NCBI GenBank assembly: GCA_028282105.1
Contig: JANQIO010000246.1
Location: 1 to 38,913, forward strand
DNA: 38,913 nt
DNA from: Halieaceae bacterium
GTDB lineage: Bacteria > Pseudomonadota > Gammaproteobacteria > Pseudomonadales > Halieaceae
Reading direction: 5' to 3'
Made by a program: the position numbers and the translations under genes. Shown in pieces: positions 33,581-38,913 of the stretch; position 1 is the first letter of the stretch, and each line of letters begins with the position of its first letter. The notes under the pieces are model-generated. The model was not told where the DNA came from and searched no databases. It saw nothing but the letters and a program-made list of their open reading frames with translations.

Positions 33581-34505
33581 AAAACCCGTCCTGAGTCATG
33601 GTCAGGCTCTGCACGATAAAATAAGAGCAGGCACTGCACCAAATCTTTACATTGAAACTGTCTGAGGGGAAAAACCGGAATTCGTTCTCTTCCCACACGT
33701 TGATTACACCCACCGCATCGGCAACGCCATCGAGGGTTCTGAAGGCATGACTATTTCTGGCTGCAATCAGCTCCTCGACCTCTCCAGGCGTCAGGCGAAG
33801 GCGCATGCGTAGCAAGGGCGCAGGGGCGGTATTCACATTGAGCGCATTTGCATAGGCAATGGTGAAGAGCTCCCGCCAGCGCTCCCGGGTATCTCCCTCC
33901 AGCAGCGCCTCCCAACCCAGCACATTGAAGAGCTCTTCTTCCGAGCGCAGGTACCAATTGGTAGGACCGGGCAGCCCGGTATTTTCATATTGCAGCAGCT
34001 CGGCACCATTGAAGCGGCGGTTTTCGTTTTCATCAATGTAATCTGCCAGCGCCGCTGCCAGCTCCTGGGCTTGCTGGGTACCTACCTCGGGCTTTAACAC
34101 TTCCGCCAGCAACTTCTGAGTGGATTCTGCGTTTACGGCCAACAGCCCCGCCTGATCCTGAATGCTGAAAAAGGCGTTGCCGACCCCTCGATACAGAGCT
34201 CCGTCCAAACGAATCTCATTACCTACCGGCGTGAGGGTTGAGACGCTCTCGTCTTTGGGGACATTCTGATCTTCCTGGTAGACGGTCAGGCCGGCCAGCG
34301 TTCGTCTGCGGGTAGCGAGCATGTAGTGAACGCTGGCTGCTGTCGAAGCCATGTCCAACTCGGTATCTACGCGCTGTTTTAGCGCAAGCGCCTGCAGTAC
34401 CTGTTCCTCAACATAGCTGTGAAACAGGCCGGCGAGGACGACCAGTATTGCCACCATCCATATCGTTGCAGCGAGTACGAAGCCTTCTTGCCTAGTCGCG
34501 ACCAA
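33483..34505 (-). CDS. gspK: Type II secretion minor pseudopilin GspK
   Basis: About 340 residues, much longer than other pseudopilins because of the inserted alpha domain typical of GspK. The leader MVATRQEG is cut before Phe (G-F), followed by FVLAATIWMVAIL; position +5 is Ala, not Glu, the usual GspK exception. GspK caps the pseudopilus tip with GspI and GspJ. The helix-hairpin-helix-like VNTAPAPLLRMRLRLTPGEVEELIAAR is a family mark. The TTG at 34505 gives the normal eight-residue leader and a 14-base overlap with gspJ; ATG 34529 is the alternative. Confidence 0.85.
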   Translation of the reverse strand: MVATRQEGFVLAATIWMVAILVVLAGLFHSYVEEQVLQALALKQRVDTELDMASTAASVHYMLATRRRTLAGLTVYQEDQNVPKDESVSTLTPVGNEIRLDGALYRGVGNAFFSIQDQAGLLAVNAESTQKLLAEVLKPEVGTQQAQELAAALADYIDENENRRFNGAELLQYENTGLPGPTNWYLRSEEELFNVLGWEALLEGDTRERWRELFTIAYANALNVNTAPAPLLRMRLRLTPGEVEELIAARNSHAFRTLDGVADAVGVINVWEENEFRFFPSDSFNVKIWCSACSYFIVQSLTMTQDGFYGPWQMDYNHLAENSGERQAFETAFSVEGSVF

Positions 34506-35124
34506 AGAGCACCACCTGGCTGGGCACATATTGACTTTTGCGGATGGAAATCACCGCGGTTAGGGATTCGGCCAGACGCCTGTCATCAGCATCTCTAGTG
34601 AACAAGCTGAGCCGTATCGCCTGTGGAATCTGACGGTCCTCACCGACCACCCAGGCCTGCTTCCACTGCCCAGACTCCGACAGATACTCGAATGCCGCCT
34701 CGACACTCACCGGCCACTCCCGCACCACTACTGGCGCATGGGGCGGTTCCTGGTAGATCAGGCGCCTGTGGACGTCATCGGCCGCCAGCCCCCAGCGGAA
34801 CTCAGTGGCGACGCCGGAGCGACCCCAAAGCGGTGAAAAACTGGCGCCCCGCAGATTGTCGGGTGATCCGGTGAACGCCAGTTCGTCATCGAAATACGGC
34901 ACTACGGACTCCAGGCTTGAACGCCACCAGCCGGCCACCAGCGCTTCCCGTGTCTCCACCAACTGTCTTTGTTTGAGGCGTTGGTAGGAACCCAGCATGT
35001 AGGCATAGCCCTGAAACATGACGGAGCTGATCATGCCGATAAGCGTCAATACGACCAGCACCTCCAGGAGCGTCAGACCGCCCTGCCGCACGCTACTGGA
35101 TTTCAAGGTTCCGGACCCTTTCAT
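34492..35124 (-). CDS. gspJ: Type II secretion minor pseudopilin GspJ
   Basis: About 210 residues. The prepilin motif is RQGG-LTLLEVLVVLTLIG: the first mature residue is Leu rather than Phe or Met, with Glu at +5. GspJ binds GspI and GspK in the tip complex. I use ATG 35124, which overlaps gspI by 32 bases; earlier in-frame codons lie deep in gspI. The body is aromatic-rich as in GspJ. Confidence 0.85.
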   Translation of the reverse strand: MKGSGTLKSSSVRQGGLTLLEVLVVLTLIGMISSVMFQGYAYMLGSYQRLKQRQLVETREALVAGWWRSSLESVVPYFDDELAFTGSPDNLRGASFSPLWGRSGVATEFRWGLAADDVHRRLIYQEPPHAPVVVREWPVSVEAAFEYLSESGQWKQAWVVGEDRQIPQAIRLSLFTRDADDRRLAESLTAVISIRKSQYVPSQVVLFGRD

Positions 35125-35518
35125 ACTGAGCGACGCGAAACGTCCAGTTGCCAAGCGGACGGGATTTGGAGAACAGCGCGAGGTCAACCGCGTAAAGCCC
35201 ATGGTCGTAGGCACCGACACTTCCTACCCTGCCGCGACCCACCGTGACGGGCTCGACCAGACTTGCTGTCCAGGCGCAGTCATAGCCATTGATCTCAAAT
35301 CTACCGCTGGCGCCATCAGCCAGGGTCAACAGCTGCACCTGCCGGTAAGCTTCCAGCAGAGTATTCTGCGACGCTACTACCGCTTCCGCCCTGCGCAGCG
35401 AAATTAAATCGGTGTTGACCAGGCCGAACAAACCGGCCAGCGAAAGGCTCAGTATCACCATAGCCACCATCGCCTCCACCAGCGTGAATCCGCGGGAAGC
35501 GTGCGCTCTAAGTCTCAT
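35093..35518 (-). CDS. gspI: Type II secretion minor pseudopilin GspI
   Basis: 141 residues with leader MRLRAHASRG and mature start FTLVEAMVAMVILSLSLAGL, Glu at +5. GspI starts pseudopilus tip assembly. ATG 35518 overlaps the gspH stop by 11 bases. The length is slightly above the usual 120-130 residues. Confidence 0.87.
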   Translation of the reverse strand: MRLRAHASRGFTLVEAMVAMVILSLSLAGLFGLVNTDLISLRRAEAVVASQNTLLEAYRQVQLLTLADGASGRFEINGYDCAWTASLVEPVTVGRGRVGSVGAYDHGLYAVDLALFSKSRPLGNWTFRVAQYERVRNLEIQ

Positions 35519-35930
35519 CTTCCTTAAGCTCCGGCTCGCAGAAAGGTGCCGCCAGGCTATAGTTCCAGACCCGATCCGACTGATGGGAAAGCGTGATCAC
35601 ACCACCTGTGCAGAACCCATTGCTTTTGAATACCAGGCCGTCCGAAAAGGCGACGTTCCAGCCATCGGGTACGCTCATAACTTGCGCCCCAGTCGCCTGC
35701 ACAACGCCAGCTACAATATCCGACCGCCGGGTATTGGCGTCAATTGAGAGAAGGTGGATATCTCGCAACAACTGATCGCGCTCGCCGCGGAGCACCAGGT
35801 TGTCATAAATAAGGCCCACTCGAGGTACGATCAGGCTGCTGACCAGACCCAGCAGCACGAGCACCATAAGAATTTCGAGCAGAGTGAATCCGCGCGACCG
35901 ATTACTTCGTGTCTGGGACAAATCCAACAT
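35508..35930 (-). CDS. gspH: Type II secretion minor pseudopilin GspH
   Basis: 140 residues. MLDLSQTRSNRSRG is the leader, cut before FTLLEILMVLVLLGLVSSLIVPRVG; Glu at +5. GspH links the tip to the GspG shaft. ATG 35930 overlaps gspG by 29 bases; upstream in-frame codons are within gspG. Two Cys (FCTGG and PFCEPE) near the C-terminus could form a disulfide. Confidence 0.85.
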   Translation of the reverse strand: MLDLSQTRSNRSRGFTLLEILMVLVLLGLVSSLIVPRVGLIYDNLVLRGERDQLLRDIHLLSIDANTRRSDIVAGVVQATGAQVMSVPDGWNVAFSDGLVFKSNGFCTGGVITLSHQSDRVWNYSLAAPFCEPELKEDET

Positions 35931-36351
35931 CTGCGTCCAGGCCCTCGCCGCCGGGCTTACCATCAGCCCCGAGCGAGTACAGGGTAAAGTCCTGTAGCCC
36001 AGCAGGCTCCCTCGCATACTCGTAATCACGTGACCAGGGATCCAGTGGCACCTCGTCGTCAAGATACGGGCCCTGCCAATTGCTGGCAGCGCGCTCATCC
36101 GAAGGCGCGCGAACCAGAGCCTCAAGACCCTCGTCCGTTTCCGGGAAATCACCGACGTCCAGCCGATAGGTCAGCAGTGCCCCCTTGAGCATCTTTACCT
36201 GGGTTTCCGCTGTCTTCACTTTGGATGAGTCCAACTTGCCAAACAGGCGTGGCCCTACCAGACCGGCAAGCATGCCGAGAATCACCAGCACCACCAGCAA
36301 TTCGATCATCGAAAAACCAGCCTGCCTGACCTTAAAAACACTCATTTTCAT
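35902..36351 (-). CDS. gspG: Type II secretion major pseudopilin GspG
   Basis: 149 residues; the main pseudopilus subunit. Leader MKMSVFKVRQAG is cut before FSMIELLVVLVILGMLAGLVGP, with Glu at +5. The C-terminal SLGADGKPGGEGLDADVGFVP is the conserved calcium-binding loop of GspG. Start at ATG 36351 or 36345; a TTG lies just upstream. It follows gspF by 26 bases. Confidence 0.93.
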   Translation of the reverse strand: MKMSVFKVRQAGFSMIELLVVLVILGMLAGLVGPRLFGKLDSSKVKTAETQVKMLKGALLTYRLDVGDFPETDEGLEALVRAPSDERAASNWQGPYLDDEVPLDPWSRDYEYAREPAGLQDFTLYSLGADGKPGGEGLDADVGFVPDTK

Positions 36352-36377
36352 CAATTAACCACTTAACTATCCGGCTA

Positions 36378-37568
36378 TTAGAAAGCAACGTCGTTGACGC
36401 TGGTGATGGCGAGAATAACACCGAGAATCATGACTCCAATAACCGCTCCAATGATCAGGATCGCCGCCGGCTCAATTAGGGCCAACACCTGCGCGGTACG
36501 GGTCTTTCGTGTTTTTTCGCAGATACTCGACACAGAGCTCATCATCTGCGGCAGGCGGCCGGTCTTTTCCCCGACTCTCACCAGGTTGTACGCCGTCGGA
36601 GACAACACGTGATTTTCCTTCAGGGCGTCAGACAGGGCATCGCCGCCGCGCACCGCCTGCTCAACGCGATAGAGGCGCTGCCGGCGAATCTCCAGCTGTA
36701 CATTATTGCGTGACAGTGCCAGCGCTGACACTAGTTCCACGCGATTGTTGAGCAAGGCGGCCATTGAGCTGGCCCAATTCCCTATGTCCCGCTCATGAAG
36801 CCAGCTGCCGATCAAAGGCAATCGCGCGGAGAAATTAAGCATGCGCGTTCGAAACCCGGCATCGCGCAAGCGTACAGTAAGCAACGCCGCCAGACCGCCG
36901 AGCCCGGCGACCAGGAAGTACCAGTTTTCGTTGAACCAGAGGCCACCGTTGATCACGATGTTCGCCAGCAAGGGCATATCGTCATTGCCCTGCACAAGAT
37001 TGGCGAACTTTGGCACGACAAATGCGAAGATCAGTACGATGGCTCCGATTCCCGAAAACACCAGGATGGCCGGATAGATAAGGGCGCTGCGAAACTCATC
37101 GCGCACCGACTCGGCGTAGTGCAACTGATCGACGGCCTCGCGCAGGGAGGCGGACAGTGCGCCAGTCGCCTCGCCGGTTTCGACAAGTTGCAAAACCACT
37201 GGAGGCAGTACCAGCTTGCCTTTGCGAATGGCGCTGGAAAGGCTTTCCCCACTCTGGAGCTGCTGGCCAATCTGAGTGAAGAACTCGTTGATTTCAGGGT
37301 GATACTCGCCCTGCTGCAAGGCATCAACTGCTTCGGCGATGCCTACCTCAGATTCCAGCAGGGTACAGAACTCATCCAGTGCCTGGATAATGTGCTCGCT
37401 GCGAAGCCGGCGCCTGGTGGCCCTAGAGGCAGTTTTCGCCGGTGAAAAATCAAACGGCGCCACACCTTGGGCTTCCAGAACGCGTTGCGCCTCTCGCTCG
37501 CTGGGTGCATCGATCAACCCGCTGACTATCTCACCGTCGCGAGTAAACGCCTGATAGCTGAGCTTCAT
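36378..37568 (-). CDS. gspF: Type II secretion inner-membrane platform protein GspF
   Basis: 396 residues, the standard GspF size. Two cytoplasmic helical-bundle domains (about 65-165 and 265-370) alternate with three predicted helices (about 170-190, 220-240, 370-392). Motifs: FCTLLESEVGIAEAVDAL in the first repeat and ALAL-SRNNVQLE in the second. GspF forms the rotor-like platform driven by GspE. ATG 37568 overlaps the gspE stop. Confidence 0.93.
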   Translation of the reverse strand: MKLSYQAFTRDGEIVSGLIDAPSEREAQRVLEAQGVAPFDFSPAKTASRATRRRLRSEHIIQALDEFCTLLESEVGIAEAVDALQQGEYHPEINEFFTQIGQQLQSGESLSSAIRKGKLVLPPVVLQLVETGEATGALSASLREAVDQLHYAESVRDEFRSALIYPAILVFSGIGAIVLIFAFVVPKFANLVQGNDDMPLLANIVINGGLWFNENWYFLVAGLGGLAALLTVRLRDAGFRTRMLNFSARLPLIGSWLHERDIGNWASSMAALLNNRVELVSALALSRNNVQLEIRRQRLYRVEQAVRGGDALSDALKENHVLSPTAYNLVRVGEKTGRLPQMMSSVSSICEKTRKTRTAQVLALIEPAAILIIGAVIGVMILGVILAITSVNDVAF

Positions 37569-38913
37569 CAGGCCGCCTCTGCTTCCATGCCCGTCACTCT
37601 ATACACTTCTTCGACAGACGTTATGCCCTTGGCCACTTTGAGCAGGCCATCCTGCCGCAGGGTCCGATTACCCTGCCTGGCGGCCAGCTGTCGCATTTCA
37701 TGGATTGGCCGGGAGTGGACAATCATGTCATGCAACTCGGGCGTCACAGAGATGAGCTCGTAAATGCCGCTGCGGCCCTTGTAGCCGGTGCCCTGACAGC
37801 GAGGACAACCCACCGCCTTGCGCGCAGCGATCTCAGCTCCACTGTAGCCGGGAACGGACGCAATCTCCCCTCGCATCTGCTCACCGAGCTCTACCGGTTC
37901 AGCGCAGTGATCGCATAGTGAACGCACCAGCCGTTGGGCCTGGACTCCCAGCATCGGGGCTGCGACGAGGAAAGGCTCTACACCCATATCGACCAGGCGG
38001 GTAAATGCAGATATCGCGTCATTGGTATGCAGCGTGGAGAGTACCAGGTGCCCCGTTAGCGCCGACTGGATAGCAATTTCTGCGGTTTCGAGATCACGTA
38101 CCTCACCGATCATGATGACATCTGGATCCTGGCGCAGGATGGCCTTAAGCGCCCTGGCAAAGGTGTAGCCAATCTCGGCGTGTGCCTGGATCTGGGTAAT
38201 CCCATCCAGCTTGTACTCCACCGGATCTTCTACCGTAATGATTTTCTTTTTTCCGTCATTGGAAGAATCCAGTGCGGAGTAGAGCGTAGTGGACTTACCC
38301 GATCCGGTGGGCCCGGTCACCAACACAATACCATGGGCTTCGCCCACCCATCGCTGCATCAGCTCCAGGTGATCCGCTTCCATGCCCAGGGTGGCAAGCG
38401 TCACTTCGTCTCGCTGCTTGGGCAGCAGACGCATGACAATGGATTCACCCTGCACGTCAGGTACCGTTGACACGCGAATGTCCATCTCCCTGCCACTGAC
38501 GCGGGTTGTTAATGAGCCGTCCTGGGGCAGGCGCCGCTCGGCGATATCCAGATCCGCGATCAGCTTGATCCTTGAAGCTATGGCGGCAAACCGATCCTGT
38601 GGCTGCTCCAGCCGCGTATGCAGCACGCCGTCGACGCGAAAGCGGACGGCAAAGTTTGTTTCTCCGGGCTCAACGTGTATATCCGAGGCGCCGGCGTCCA
38701 GGGCCTGGGACATCATATTGTTTACAAACTCAATAATTGGCGCCTCTTCCGCCAGCTCTGCCAGCGCTCTCGCACCTTCCCCTCCCTGGAACAGATCCTC
38801 TACGGCGTGCTCACGCCGCAGGTAATCAGCGTAACCATCTACATACTGCTGATTGGCGAGAAAGTAGCGAATCTCAAAATCAGAATAAAAACGATCAAGC
38901 ACTTCGCGAGCGA
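37568..38913 (-). CDS. gspE: Type II secretion ATPase GspE, N-terminus missing at the right edge
   Basis: The last ~448 codons; the reading frame continues to the window edge (an in-frame GTG at 38902 is internal, not the start). Visible: the N2-domain end, Walker A GPTGSGKST, the Asp-rich region VEDPVEYKLDGI, Walker B VIMIGEVRD after QDPD, the His box TGHLVLSTLHTND and a tetra-cysteine zinc site (CDHC...CPRC) as in GspE rather than PilB-like relatives lacking it. GspE is the cytoplasmic hexameric ATPase that powers pseudopilus growth. The operon promoter is outside the window. Confidence 0.95.
   Translation of the reverse strand, partial: AREVLDRFYSDFEIRYFLANQQYVDGYADYLRREHAVEDLFQGGEGARALAELAEEAPIIEFVNNMMSQALDAGASDIHVEPGETNFAVRFRVDGVLHTRLEQPQDRFAAIASRIKLIADLDIAERRLPQDGSLTTRVSGREMDIRVSTVPDVQGESIVMRLLPKQRDEVTLATLGMEADHLELMQRWVGEAHGIVLVTGPTGSGKSTTLYSALDSSNDGKKKIITVEDPVEYKLDGITQIQAHAEIGYTFARALKAILRQDPDVIMIGEVRDLETAEIAIQSALTGHLVLSTLHTNDAISAFTRLVDMGVEPFLVAAPMLGVQAQRLVRSLCDHCAEPVELGEQMRGEIASVPGYSGAEIAARKAVGCPRCQGTGYKGRSGIYELISVTPELHDMIVHSRPIHEMRQLAARQGNRTLRQDGLLKVAKGITSVEEVYRVTGMEAEAA

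Noticed and set aside
35931-36152. Long N-terminal extension of GspH
   Set aside because: It lies within gspG; the prepilin leader starts properly at the ATG 35930.

Overview
The window looks like chromosomal DNA of a free-living Gammaproteobacterium, most plausibly a marine lineage such as Cellvibrionales/Halieaceae. That placement is an inference from three things: the fxsA-groES linkage, a type II secretion operon in the Xanthomonas-like order E-F-G-H-I-J-K-L-M-N-D, and a moderately high GC content. I see no tRNA, rRNA, CRISPR array, insertion sequence, prophage or plasmid signature. Genes are densely packed and many overlap by 4 to 32 bases.

Bases 1-2033 hold housekeeping genes: the first codons of groES behind a promoter and two tandem CIRCE (HrcA) operators, fxsA, a FabG-like reductase and an alkyltransferase-like DNA repair protein. 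Bases 2034-10995 are a leftward glycan block: an AmpG-type permease, three GT4 and one GT2 glycosyltransferases, a sulfotransferase and a large GT-C-like membrane protein. At 11093-12475 lies a secreted protein, which is a diverged paralogue of the surface-protein candidate at 27485-28882. Bases 12793-15937 carry a rightward trio (methyltransferase, EmrE-like small transporter, GT-C-like membrane protein). Bases 15986-22512 are a tight leftward seven-gene operon: GT2 with membrane tail, FAD oxidoreductase, GT-C-like protein, SDR, sugar-phosphate-isomerase-like protein, soluble GT2 and GtrA. A single rightward GtrB-like gene follows at 22995-23951.

Bases 23961-28882 carry a second sulfotransferase, an 856-residue TPR/SPINDLY O-GlcNAc-transferase-like protein, and a 465-residue Ser/Thr-rich, acidic, almost lysine-free exported protein. 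The last has a strong ribosome binding site, its own promoter and a textbook terminator. Bases 29159-38913 are the type II secretion operon gspEFGHIJKLMND, with gspE running off the right edge.

The inferred theme is building and decorating a cell surface. The secretion operon sits directly beside a likely abundant surface protein. An OGT-like enzyme that could glycosylate protein is the next gene. Some 20 kb of lipid-linked-sugar transferases, flippase-like proteins and sulfotransferases separate that protein from its paralogue. This resembles a glycosylated S-layer or surface-coat locus. The link between the surface proteins, the secretion system and the glycan genes rests on position and composition, not on proof in the sequence.
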